Shown here: piece by piece, positions 1 to 8,771 of the stretch
Layout of the letters: every line of letters starts with the position of its first letter
Numbering within the stretch: the first letter of the stretch is position 1
Assembly: GCF_024508875.1 (NCBI RefSeq)
Contig: NZ_JANINU010000021.1
Coordinates: 1-60,058, forward strand
Direction of reading: 5' to 3'
Source of the DNA: Phenylobacterium sp.
GTDB taxonomy: Bacteria; Pseudomonadota; Alphaproteobacteria; Caulobacterales; Caulobacteraceae
DNA: 60,058 nucleotides
The notes under the pieces: model-generated
What the model saw: only the letters and a program-made list of their open reading frames with translations
Databases searched by the model: none
Told to the model about the DNA's origin: nothing
Program-made: the position numbers and the translations under genes

Positions 1-755
<755 letters not shown>

Positions 756-807
756 CACCGAACGCTGCGATCAACGCGGTGACGGCGACTTAGGGAGACG
801 GACGGGA

Positions 808-1533
808 ATGGCCAGGGTTGCGCTGGTCACGGGTGGAACCCGTGGCATCGGTCGGGCGATCGTCGAGCGGCTGAAGGCCGACGGCATGTTGGTGGCGGCC
901 GGCTATTCGGGCAATGACGAGGCCGCCGCCGCGTGCGCCAAGGCGCTCGGGATCATGGTGGTCAAGGGCAACGTCGGGAACTTCGCCGACTGCAAGCACG
1001 CGGCCGAGGCGGTCGAGAAGGAACTGGGGCCCATCGACGTGCTGGTGAACAACGCCGGCATCACCCGCGACGGCGTGTTCCACAAGATGACCTCCGAGCA
1101 GTGGAGCGAGGTCATCCGCGTGAACATGGACAGCCTGTTCAACATGACCCGCCAGGTGATCGAGGGTATGCGCGACCGTGGCTGGGGCCGGATCGTCAAC
1201 ATCAGTTCGATCAACGGCCAGAAGGGCCAGATGGGGCAGACGAACTACTCGGCCGCCAAGGCCGGGATGATCGGCTTCACCAAGTCCCTCGCGCTGGAGA
1301 ACGCGCGCAAAGGCGTGACGGTGAACTGCATCGCCCCTGGCTACATCGACACCGAGATGGTGGCGGCGGTTCCCGAGAAGGTGCTGGAGGGCATCATCTC
1401 GCAGATCCCCGTCGGCCGCCTGGGCAAGGGCGAGGAGATCGCCGACATGGTCGCCTTCCTGGCCGGCGAGCGCGCAGGCTATGTCACCGGCACGACGCTG
1501 GCCCTGAACGGCGGCCAATATATGGTCGGGTGA
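808..1533 (+). CDS. phaB: Acetoacetyl-CoA reductase (SDR family)
   Basis: This predicted 241-residue short-chain dehydrogenase probably reduces acetoacetyl-CoA to (R)-3-hydroxybutyryl-CoA with NADPH. It has the Rossmann motif TGGTRGIG (residues 8-15), NNAG (81-84), and a catalytic triad consistent with Ser134, Tyr147 and Lys151 in the PhaB arrangement. The length matches PhaB proteins. The ATG at 808 is chosen because it gives the canonical N-terminus [10 protein letters not shown] and is preceded by a GGGA-rich stretch; the open frame extends further upstream but overlaps the thiolase. It follows the thiolase on the same strand. Confidence 0.93.
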   Translation: MARVALVTGGTRGIGRAIVERLKADGMLVAAGYSGNDEAAAACAKALGIMVVKGNVGNFADCKHAAEAVEKELGPIDVLVNNAGITRDGVFHKMTSEQWSEVIRVNMDSLFNMTRQVIEGMRDRGWGRIVNISSINGQKGQMGQTNYSAAKAGMIGFTKSLALENARKGVTVNCIAPGYIDTEMVAAVPEKVLEGIISQIPVGRLGKGEEIADMVAFLAGERAGYVTGTTLALNGGQYMVG

Positions 1534-1588
1534 CGGTCTCGTCCCGGTCCAAAAAGCGCCCCGATCCCGAGGCATCTGCTAGCTTGGC

Positions 1589-2350
1589 ATGACAGGGCAG
1601 CGGACGGCGTCGAGGGGGGTGATCTGCGCGTCGCTGGTTGGCGTCGCGGCCCTGGCGCTTGCGCCCGCCGCGGGCGCCGGACCGGTCGATCGCCTGCGCG
1701 AGGGCCTGTTCCGCAGCCGCGGCGCCGAAGCGTCCGGTCCGCCGATCGCCCGCTACGTCTCCGAGGAAGGCCGCGTCTTCATCCTGGACCGCACGCAGCC
1801 GGTCACGATGATGAAGTTCGAGGACAGCCCGGAGGTCTGGGCCCTGGCCCCGAACCCCGCGCCGCGCGGCGACACCATCTACAAGAACGATCTGGGCGAG
1901 CCCGTTCTCCGCGTGACGCGGCTGGGCGGCTTCACGCTCTTCACCGACGAGCGGCCCAGCGGCGAGGCCGTGTCGCTGGCCGGCGGCGGCGTCCCGCTGC
2001 GGCTGGCGCCGATGAGTCCCCAGGCCCTGTTCGAGCGCCTGACCCAGGCCTCGTCGCGGGCCAGCCGGGCCGCCCGCCGCTCGCTGATGTTCGACGCCGA
2101 GGCGACGCCGGCGTCCTCGGCCCTGATCGCCGACGCGGCGATGGTCACCAGCGTAGCCATCATCCGCCTTTCGCAGCGCAAGGACGGCCGCGCGCTGCTG
2201 AGCCGGGTCAACAAGGTCCAGTTCCAGGAAGGCCGCAAGGCGCAGGCGACGCTGAAGGGCGGCGTGCTGAGCATCGTGGTGGCGCCCGAGCAGGGGCTCG
2301 CCGGCCGGCCGTCGTCCGAGCGGATCATCAAGGTGGCCCGCGGGAAATAG
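1589..2350 (+). CDS. Exported protein of unknown function, DUF4908-like
   Basis: This is a 253-residue protein with an N-terminal hydrophobic segment (about residues 10-30, ending in an AGA-type cleavage region), suggesting export to the periplasm. It has no enzyme motif I recognise. It resembles the small caulobacterial family annotated DUF4908, but that assignment is from memory of the general sequence pattern. It ends one base before the stop of glyoxalase II on the opposite strand, so the two genes converge with no room for a terminator between them. Confidence 0.7.
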   Translation: MTGQRTASRGVICASLVGVAALALAPAAGAGPVDRLREGLFRSRGAEASGPPIARYVSEEGRVFILDRTQPVTMMKFEDSPEVWALAPNPAPRGDTIYKNDLGEPVLRVTRLGGFTLFTDERPSGEAVSLAGGGVPLRLAPMSPQALFERLTQASSRASRAARRSLMFDAEATPASSALIADAAMVTSVAIIRLSQRKDGRALLSRVNKVQFQEGRKAQATLKGGVLSIVVAPEQGLAGRPSSERIIKVARGK

Positions 2351-2351
2351 C

Positions 2352-3113
2352 TCAGCCGCGGAAGTTGTCCTTCGCCTCGCGGACCGCGCCGAAGGCCTCC
2401 GCGTCGGGCCGCCCCGCCGCCCCGACTCGCTCCGCCAGCAGCGCCGCGCGGAGGAACGGGTTGGTCGCCTTCTCCAGCCCGATCGTAGTGGGCACGGTCC
2501 ATTCGCCCTTCTCGCGCGCTGCGAAGATCTGGTCGGCCCGGGCCTTGAGCGCCGGGCTGTCGTCGACCGACAGGGCGAAGCGGGCGTTCGACGCGGTGTA
2601 CTCGTGCGCGCAGTAGACGGTGGTCTCGTCGGGCAGGGCAACCAGCCGCTGCAGGCTGTCCCACATCTGCTCGGCCGTGCCCTCGAACAGCCGGCCGCAG
2701 CCCAGGGCGAACAGCGTGTCGCCCACGAAGGCGATCCGGTCGGCCGCGTCGAAGTAGCTGACGTGCCCCAGCGTGTGGCCGCCGGTCTCGATCACCTGGA
2801 ACCGCGTCTCGCCCAACTCGACCACGTCGCCGCCCTTCACCTCGCGGTCGAGCGGTGCGATGCGCGTGACCTCGGCCGGCCCGACGATCTGGCATCCGGT
2901 GATGGCCTTGATGTCCGTGTTTCCGCCCGCGTGATCCGGGTGCCAGTGGGTGTTCAGGATCAGGTCCAGATCCCAGCCCAGGTCCTCCAGCTCGCGCAGC
3001 ACGGCGGCGGCCTCGGGCGTGTCGATGCAGGCGACCTTGCCGCTGGCCTCGTCGCGGACCAGGAAGCCGTAGTTGTCCGAAAGGCACGGGAATTGGTGGA
3101 CGGTCAGCGGCAT
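2352..3113 (-). CDS. gloB: Hydroxyacylglutathione hydrolase (glyoxalase II)
   Basis: This metallo-beta-lactamase-fold hydrolase splits S-lactoylglutathione to lactate and glutathione in methylglyoxal detoxification. The metal-binding motif THWHPDH is at residues 55-61 (His56, His58, Asp60, His61), followed by GGHTLGH, FVGDTLFALGCGRLFEGT and the C-terminal YCAHEYT motif typical of GloB. The length of 253 residues is normal for the family. The start MPLTVHQFPCLSDNYGFL aligns with the usual N-terminus. It is divergent from the methyltransferase gene at 3185 with a 71-nt intergenic space. Confidence 0.95.
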   Translation of the reverse strand: MPLTVHQFPCLSDNYGFLVRDEASGKVACIDTPEAAAVLRELEDLGWDLDLILNTHWHPDHAGGNTDIKAITGCQIVGPAEVTRIAPLDREVKGGDVVELGETRFQVIETGGHTLGHVSYFDAADRIAFVGDTLFALGCGRLFEGTAEQMWDSLQRLVALPDETTVYCAHEYTASNARFALSVDDSPALKARADQIFAAREKGEWTVPTTIGLEKATNPFLRAALLAERVGAAGRPDAEAFGAVREAKDNFRG

Positions 3114-3184
3114 GAGGAAACTCCTGGACGGGCCCGGACGATTTAGGCTGGCGGCCCGCCGCCGTCGAGCTTAGCCAAGCAACC

Positions 3185-3973
3185 ATGCGTCGCGACGTCC
3201 TCGAACTTCGCCGGTTCTACGCCTCGGACCTGGGGTGGGCGGCGCGCGCGATGGTGGAGCGCAAGATCGCCGAGGCCTGGGGCGACGTCACCGGGCTCGA
3301 CGTCCTGATCGTCGGCTACGGCACGCCGTTCGCGGGCGACCTGCGCCTGCGCGCTCGGCGCGTGGTGGCGGCGATGCCGGCGCAGCAGGGCGTCGAAGTG
3401 TGGCCCGCCGACGGCCGCAACCTCTCGACCCTGACACCCGAGGACAGCCTGCCGTTCCCCAACGCCCTGTTCGACCGGATCCTGCTCGTCCACGGCCTGG
3501 AGGAGAGCGGCGACCCGGTGACCCTGCTGCGCGAGGTCTGGCGCGTGCTGGCGCCGTCGGGCCGGGTGGTGGTGACCGTCGCCTCGCGCAACGGCCTTTG
3601 GGCCAATACCGAAAAGACCCCGTTCGGCCACGGCCGGCCCTACACCCGCAGCCAGCTCGCCGAGCTGTTGCGCGAGGCCGACCTCGAACCGTCGGGCTGG
3701 ACGCGGGCGCTCTACGTCCCGCCGGTCGGCTGGATGGCGCGCTGGGCCGAAGCCTTCGAACAGACCGGCTCGCGCTTGTGGCCCGGGTTCGCAGGCCTCC
3801 TGCTGATGGAGGCTGTGAAACAGACTTTCGCTGTGAAGCCGCAGGGCCAGCGGGCGCGGATCCGCGCCGCCCGTCCGGTCCTGGCTCCGGCCCCCGGCGC
3901 GGCGCCGGTTTCGCGGGCGCCTGAGCTACCTGTCCTGCGAGAGCGCTTGGCGCCGCCGCGGCGAAGGTCTTAG
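3185..3973 (+). CDS. Class I SAM-dependent methyltransferase
   Basis: This 262-residue protein has a methyltransferase type 11-like fold: a GYGTP loop near residues 44-48, an acidic/hydrophobic segment before FDRILLVHGLEES, and the post-motif LREVWRVLAPSGRVVVTV. The C-terminal 40 residues are proline- and arginine-rich and look disordered. The first glycine motif is degenerate, so activity is inferred. It sits divergently next to gloB, an arrangement I associate with related alphaproteobacteria. The substrate is unknown. Confidence 0.75.
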   Translation: MRRDVLELRRFYASDLGWAARAMVERKIAEAWGDVTGLDVLIVGYGTPFAGDLRLRARRVVAAMPAQQGVEVWPADGRNLSTLTPEDSLPFPNALFDRILLVHGLEESGDPVTLLREVWRVLAPSGRVVVTVASRNGLWANTEKTPFGHGRPYTRSQLAELLREADLEPSGWTRALYVPPVGWMARWAEAFEQTGSRLWPGFAGLLLMEAVKQTFAVKPQGQRARIRAARPVLAPAPGAAPVSRAPELPVLRERLAPPRRRS

Positions 3974-4016
3974 GTGTGACCAGGATTCGGGTTCCCGCGG
4001 AGGCTTGAGCAAGGGC

Positions 4017-4361
4017 ATGAAACTGATCATCGCGGTCATCAAGCCCAGTCGCCTGGACGCCGTGCTGGACGCGGTCACCGAGGCGGGAGCCTCGGGCCTG
4101 ACCGTCACCGAGGTGCGCGGCTACGGCCGTCAGCGCGGCAAGACCGAGGTCTATCGCGGCGCCGAATACGAGGTGAAGCTGCTGCCAAAGGTGAAACTGG
4201 AGATCGCGGTGCCGTCCGACATCGTCGAGCCGGTGGTCGAGGCGATCCAGCAGGCGGCCAACACCAACAAGATCGGCGATGGCAAGATCTTCGTCCTCGA
4301 CCTGGAGCGGGCGCTGCGCATCCGCACCGGCGAGCAGGACGCCGCCGCGATCGCGGGCTGA
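4017..4361 (+). CDS. glnB: P-II nitrogen regulatory protein
   Basis: This 114-residue signal-transduction protein belongs to the GlnB/GlnK family, which senses 2-oxoglutarate, ATP and ADP. The P-II signature YRGAEY occupies residues 46-51, placing the uridylylation tyrosine exactly at Tyr51 when the ATG at 4017 is used. An in-frame TTG at 4005 would add four residues and lose this numbering. The C-terminal signature TNKIGDGKIFV is present. There is no adjacent glnA, amtB or NAD synthetase gene, so the usual partner is not visible, and GlnB versus GlnK cannot be decided from the sequence alone. Confidence 0.93.
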   Translation: MKLIIAVIKPSRLDAVLDAVTEAGASGLTVTEVRGYGRQRGKTEVYRGAEYEVKLLPKVKLEIAVPSDIVEPVVEAIQQAANTNKIGDGKIFVLDLERALRIRTGEQDAAAIAG

Positions 4362-4369
4362 CGCCCCGC

Positions 4370-5122
4370 TTGGCCCTGAGGGCCATCTTCCTGGCCGCCG
4401 TCCTGGCGTTCGCCGACGGACAGGCCTTCGCCGCCGACCTGACCTCCGCGCAGGCGGTGGAGGCCCTGAAGCGCCACGTCTGCTTCAGTCGCATCTGGTG
4501 GGGCGATCCCTACGCCCGCCTGGGCCAGACCGTCACGGTGGACCTGCGCATCGAGGGCCGCACGGCCTACCTCTGGAGCGAGGACATGCGCGCCGTGCCG
4601 CGCGTGCGCCGCTGGGCCGACAGCTATGTGGTGGCCGGCCGCGCCGCCGGGCCGGTGGTGACCCAGCGCTCGGGCTACAATATCGAGCTGCTGCGCGGCG
4701 AGCCGGGCTACGAACGCGAGCGGAGGCGGGTCTACGCCGCCCAGACCCAGCGCCTGCGGGTGGACCTTCCGGCCACCTGCGAGCCGCGCTTCGATGCGGA
4801 AACGCCGCTCAAGGCCGAGATGAAGGCGATCGTGGCCGGCAGCCTGTCGACCGCCCTGGCCACTTGGGGGCGGCGCACGCCGCGCACCGGGGTGCGGATG
4901 ACGCTGGCCAACTTCAATGTCGACTATCCGGAGACCTTCGCCTACCGCCAGGACACCGGCGAGGTGCTACGCATCGGCCTGCTGTCGAACGATCCCATGA
5001 GCTACACGGGCGGCTCCTATCGCCGCTACGTCGTCTCGCCGGTGGCTCGCGGGCCCGCGGCCATCCAGCTCCGGCGGCTGATCCAGAAGTACGGAGAGGT
5101 CCGGGTCGTCACGGCGCGGTAG
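4370..5122 (+). CDS. Secreted protein of unknown function
   Basis: This is a 250-residue protein with an N-terminal signal peptide (hydrophobic LRAIFLAAVLAFADG, then an AFAAD-type cleavage site). The mature part has two cysteines, one in KRHVCFSR and one in LPATCEPR, that could form a disulfide. I recognise no domain. The likely start is a TTG 8 nt after the P-II stop; no clear Shine-Dalgarno is seen, so translation may be coupled to the P-II gene. It converges with the TonB receptor gene. Confidence 0.65.
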   Translation: MALRAIFLAAVLAFADGQAFAADLTSAQAVEALKRHVCFSRIWWGDPYARLGQTVTVDLRIEGRTAYLWSEDMRAVPRVRRWADSYVVAGRAAGPVVTQRSGYNIELLRGEPGYERERRRVYAAQTQRLRVDLPATCEPRFDAETPLKAEMKAIVAGSLSTALATWGRRTPRTGVRMTLANFNVDYPETFAYRQDTGEVLRIGLLSNDPMSYTGGSYRRYVVSPVARGPAAIQLRRLIQKYGEVRVVTAR

Positions 5123-5143
5123 CGTCGGCCCCGGCAAGACGGA

Positions 5144-5170
5144 GGCGGGCGACGCGATGCGCCACCCGCC
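5144..5170. terminator. Possible bidirectional hairpin between convergent genes
   Basis: GGCGGG (5144-5149) can pair with CCCGCC (5165-5170), with partial pairing inside. It lies between the converging secreted-protein and TonB receptor genes. There is no U tract, so terminator function is only a suggestion. Confidence 0.3.
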
Positions 5171-5185
5171 CCAGGCGAGAGGACC

Positions 5186-8100
5186 CTAGAAGCGCTTCCT
5201 GACGTTGATCTGCAGCACCCGGCCCAGCGGGCTGCCGTGCTCGTAGTCGTAGTTGAACGGGCTGTAGGCGAACGGCGGGTCCTTATCGAACAGGTTCTGG
5301 ACCGTGGCCGTCAGCGTGGTCTCCCACGGCAGGTCGACGCGGTAGACGAGGTCGATCGGCGTCCAAGCCTTGATCTTCGCCGGCTGCACGCCAGCCGTGG
5401 CCGTGTCGCTGTCGTGGTTCAGATCGCGCATCGCGCCCACGTAGCGCAGCGTGGCCCGGAAGTTGTGCGGACCCAGGTTGTAGTTGAGGAACAGGTTCCC
5501 CTTCCAGCGCGGCTGTGAATAGAACGCGCTGAGCAGTTCCGCCTTGCCGGCCCGGTCGACCGCCGGCGCGATGGTGATCCCATCGACCGTGCGCAGCGCG
5601 CCGCGCTCGTACTTGGACACATAGGCCCCATCGACCCCGACGGTGAGGTCGCCATCGGGCGCGAGGAGGTCGCGCACCCGGTAGGTCGCCGAAAAGTCCA
5701 CGCCCGACGTGTCCACGCTGGGGCCGTTGATCAGGTTCGTCCGCATCCCCTGGAAGTTGGCCGGGTGACAGTTCGTGCCGGTGACCGGGTTGACCGCCGT
5801 GCCCGCGCCGCTCGCGAAGTTGAAGCGCGAGGCGAGGGCGGGGTTCGCGCACTGCCAGGCCGCGGGCGTCGCGTTGGGGAACATGGTGGAATAGACCGCC
5901 GCCGCCGTCTCGACCGTGAGCTCCTTCTTGAAGTGGAAGTTCCACCAGTCGACCGTGGCGGTGAAGTCGCCCAGTTCGACGATGCCGCCGATGGAGTAGT
6001 TGGACGCGGTCTCGGGCTTGAGGTCGGGATTGGCGTAGGTGTCAACGGCGCGGTACAGCGCGGCCCCACTGGTGGGGTCCACGAACTGTTGCAGCGTGCG
6101 GCTGAAGCCCGGCTGCACCGACGTCTGCGGCGGTGCGCGGAAAGTGGTGCCGACCGAGCCGCGGACGGCGAACCAGGGCAGGGCCTGCCACTTGGCGTCG
6201 GCCTTCGGGTTGGTGGTCGAGCCGACCGAGCCGCCATAGGTCTCGTAGCGGATCGCGCCGTCCAGGGTCAGGGTTTCGAGCAGCGGGATCTTCACCTCGG
6301 CGAACACCGCCTTGACGATCCGGTCCACCGAGAAGCCCTGCACGCCGGGCGACAGGTTGAACGGTCCGACGCCGCCCGTGCACTGGGGAAGGTGGTCGTC
6401 CACGTCGTCGACGCAGCGGGTGGCCTCGATGTTGGACAGCGCGTCGTCGGCCACCGTCTTGTACTCGTCGTACCGCCACTGCGCGCCGACGGCGAGGGCG
6501 ACGGTCCCGCCAGGCAGGGTCACCGGCAGTTCGCCGCTGGCGACCACGTCACCCACCAGGATGCGGCTGGTCGTCGTGGCGCTCAGGTACTGGTGCATCC
6601 ACTCGAACAGTTCGCGGGTGTTGGTGTTCGAGGGCACGGCCGAGGCTGTGTAGAACGGGTTGGTCCGCCCGTAGACCGCGTCGGTGGCGATCGCGTTCGA
6701 GAACGGGTTGAACCAGTAGCAGCCGTTCTGGCCGGGGGTGTTGGCCGCCACGTTGCAGTTGGGGCCGCCCAGACCGCGCAGGCCGAGCTGCACCCGGTTG
6801 ACCACCTCGTCCGGCACCGCGTTGACGCCCTCGGACTCCATGTAGGTCACCGCGACGTCGTACTTCCAGCCGCCGACCGGCAGCTTGCCGTTCACCCCGC
6901 CGGAGATGCGGAAGGCGTCGGCCTTGCGGTGGTTGTGGTCGGCGCCGTCGGTGAACAGCGGCTGGCCGCCGTAGCCGCCCGGCCGCCACTGGGTCTGCGA
7001 GGTGATCACCCCGTAGCCCTGGATGCTGCTGCACTGGGCCGCCGAATAGGGCGTGGTCGCGCCGGCTCCGCAGTGGCGGTTGAACAGCGCGGTCAGGCCT
7101 GGGTTGGCGAACGGGATGTAGAAGCGCGACTGCTGGTTCAGGCCCGTCGCCGGATAGGGCGACTGGCCGCCGCCCGGCGAGCCGCCGGACGCCGCGATCG
7201 GCGTCGGGAACTGCACCGTGGACTGGTAGGGGGAGACGCGCTCTTCCGGCACGTCGTGCCGCGACCACATCACCTCGCCGTGGAAGCGGGTGTCGTCGTC
7301 GAGGTCGAAGTTGACCTCGCCGTAGAGCTGGTAGTGGTACTCGTCGTTCGCCAGGTTGTCGAAGCGGCTGAACTGGAAGCGGCAGGTGCCGGCGACGATC
7401 TCGCCGCCGAGCTCGGTGCAGCCGTCGTCCTGGAAGTTGATCGGCGTGGCGAAGGGTTGTGACAGCGCGCCGTTGGGCAGGATCGCACCGCCGTTGCCGG
7501 TCGTGTAGCCGCCGGGGTTCGATGAGCCGGACCAGCCGCCGAACGGGTTCTCGGCGAAGGGCCGGATCGCCCAGTCGCGGTCGGTGAGCCGCAGCTCGCT
7601 GCGCCGACGATAGCCGGCAGTGATGAGCGCGTTGCCGCGGTCGAACTTCTTCCCCCACGCGGCGGTGAGGTTGTAGTCGCCGTTGCTGCCCTTGATGTAG
7701 GCGTAGTCGCCGGTGAATTCGAAGCCGTCGAGGTCGGTGCGGGTGATGAAGTTCACGACCCCGCCCACCGCGTCCGAGCCGTAGGTGGCGGCCGCGCCGT
7801 CCTTCAGCACCTCGATGCGGCCGATCGCGGCGGTCGGGATCAGGTTGACGTCCACCGCGCCGACGGCCGCGGCGGACACCGACGGGGCCAGACGCCGGCC
7901 GTTGAACAGCACCAGCGTCCGCGCCGCGCCGAAGCCGCGCAGGTTGACGGTTGCGACGCCCGCGGTGGCGCCCATCAGGCGGTTGGCCTCGCCGATCGAA
8001 CCGGCTGCGGCGGGCAGGGACTTGATGATCTGAACGACCGTGGGCGAGCCCTGCTTGGCCAGTTCCTCGGCCCCGATCACCGAGACGGGAAGGGCGCTGT

Positions 8101-8260
8101 TCTGGGGCGTGCCGGCGATATAGGAGCCGGTGACCACGACCTCCTCGACCTCGCTGGGCGCGCTGGCGCCTCCGGTCTGGGCGGCCGCCGCGCCGGCCCA
8201 CAGGCCTGCGCAGGCGACGACGGCGAGCGCTGACGCGCCGCGGAAAAACAGGTGCTTCAC
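5186..8260 (-). CDS. TonB-dependent outer membrane receptor
   Basis: This 1024-residue outer-membrane transporter takes up its ligand with TonB energy. It has a signal peptide (about residues 1-27, ending AAAAQ), a TonB-box-like segment EVEEVVVTG, a plug domain (about 50-170, with RGFGAARTLVLFNGRRLAP and GSDAVGGVVNF) and a long beta-barrel ending in LQINVRKRF with the terminal aromatic residue expected for BAM insertion. Paired cysteines occur in extracellular-loop-like parts. Its promoter region carries an operator shared with the acyl-CoA ligase and SDR genes, so the ligand is probably the hydrophobic acid used by that pathway rather than a siderophore. The ligand is inferred, not shown. 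Confidence 0.93.
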   Translation of the reverse strand: MKHLFFRGASALAVVACAGLWAGAAAAQTGGASAPSEVEEVVVTGSYIAGTPQNSALPVSVIGAEELAKQGSPTVVQIIKSLPAAAGSIGEANRLMGATAGVATVNLRGFGAARTLVLFNGRRLAPSVSAAAVGAVDVNLIPTAAIGRIEVLKDGAAATYGSDAVGGVVNFITRTDLDGFEFTGDYAYIKGSNGDYNLTAAWGKKFDRGNALITAGYRRRSELRLTDRDWAIRPFAENPFGGWSGSSNPGGYTTGNGGAILPNGALSQPFATPINFQDDGCTELGGEIVAGTCRFQFSRFDNLANDEYHYQLYGEVNFDLDDDTRFHGEVMWSRHDVPEERVSPYQSTVQFPTPIAASGGSPGGGQSPYPATGLNQQSRFYIPFANPGLTALFNRHCGAGATTPYSAAQCSSIQGYGVITSQTQWRPGGYGGQPLFTDGADHNHRKADAFRISGGVNGKLPVGGWKYDVAVTYMESEGVNAVPDEVVNRVQLGLRGLGGPNCNVAANTPGQNGCYWFNPFSNAIATDAVYGRTNPFYTASAVPSNTNTRELFEWMHQYLSATTTSRILVGDVVASGELPVTLPGGTVALAVGAQWRYDEYKTVADDALSNIEATRCVDDVDDHLPQCTGGVGPFNLSPGVQGFSVDRIVKAVFAEVKIPLLETLTLDGAIRYETYGGSVGSTTNPKADAKWQALPWFAVRGSVGTTFRAPPQTSVQPGFSRTLQQFVDPTSGAALYRAVDTYANPDLKPETASNYSIGGIVELGDFTATVDWWNFHFKKELTVETAAAVYSTMFPNATPAAWQCANPALASRFNFASGAGTAVNPVTGTNCHPANFQGMRTNLINGPSVDTSGVDFSATYRVRDLLAPDGDLTVGVDGAYVSKYERGALRTVDGITIAPAVDRAGKAELLSAFYSQPRWKGNLFLNYNLGPHNFRATLRYVGAMRDLNHDSDTATAGVQPAKIKAWTPIDLVYRVDLPWETTLTATVQNLFDKDPPFAYSPFNYDYEHGSPLGRVLQINVRKRF

Positions 8261-8471
8261 AGAATCCCTCCCTCAAGGGCCGCGCCGCGCGTTTGGCGGT
8301 TGTCGGCGTGACGAATGTCTCGGCAGGGGAGAGCGGTGGCGCATCGCGCCGAAGGCGGCGCGAGCACGCGCAGCCGTGGTCCGTGGACCCTCATCCGCTT
8401 CCTCCCCTTAAGCGTCGCTCTTCGGCGTTGGGGCGACGCTCTCCGACATTCGCTCGCCTGTCAATACTGAC

Positions 8472-8488
8472 TATCACGCGAGTGAATA
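8472..8488 (-). promoter_or_regulatory. Operator copy 1 (TonB receptor side)
   Basis: On the minus strand this reads TATTCACTCGCGTGATA, containing the half-palindrome TCAC-N4-GTGA. It is followed after exactly 7 nt by TTGACA (8464-8459, minus strand), a good -35 match for the receptor gene. It is the mirror image of operator copy 2. The candidate ligand is the TetR protein encoded at 10413. Confidence 0.72.
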
Positions 8489-8536
8489 TCTTGCGATGCA
8501 GCAAGACGGGCTCGCGGCCAGGTCGCGTCGCGATGA

Positions 8537-8553
8537 TATTCACTCACGTGATA
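8537..8553 (+). promoter_or_regulatory. Operator copy 2 (acyl-CoA ligase side)
   Basis: This reads TATTCACTCACGTGATA, with core TCAC-TCAC-GTGA. It is followed after 7 nt by TTGACA (8561-8566). It differs from copy 1 at one position within the 17-nt core. It should control the ligase-TetR operon. No convincing -10 element was found at the standard spacing. Confidence 0.72.
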
Positions 8554-8771
8554 ATCAGCGTTGACATTCGAAAGCCGCCTCGCCAGCCTCGCGAGACGCG
8601 CCGCAGAGCGCGCCTGCGAGCGAGGGACCACCATGAGGATCGGCATCCTGGCTTTGAGCGCGTCCGGCGGCTGCCTGTTGGAGCATGGGGCCCGGTGGCG
8701 CATGCCGACACGGCGGCCGGCCTGAAGCCGGCTGCTTCCAGCCCTGACCTCCAACGCCTGCCGAGAGTTGC

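Larger units (their letters stand above)
8261..8771. other. 511-nt divergent control region without a gene
   Basis: This spacer separates the TonB receptor gene (minus) and the acyl-CoA ligase gene (plus). Its middle holds a 23-bp near-perfect inverted repeat (arms 8468-8490 and 8535-8557, 21 of 23 matching) containing two operators, with TTGACA boxes pointing outward. About 200 nt of untranslated leader would lie between each box and its gene. The open frames inside look like GC-driven shadows. Confidence 0.75.

Noticed and set aside
5765..7462. A 565-codon plus-strand frame opposite the TonB receptor
   Set aside because: High-GC antisense shadow with valine/arginine/glycine-rich sequence and no motif; the receptor on the minus strand is complete.
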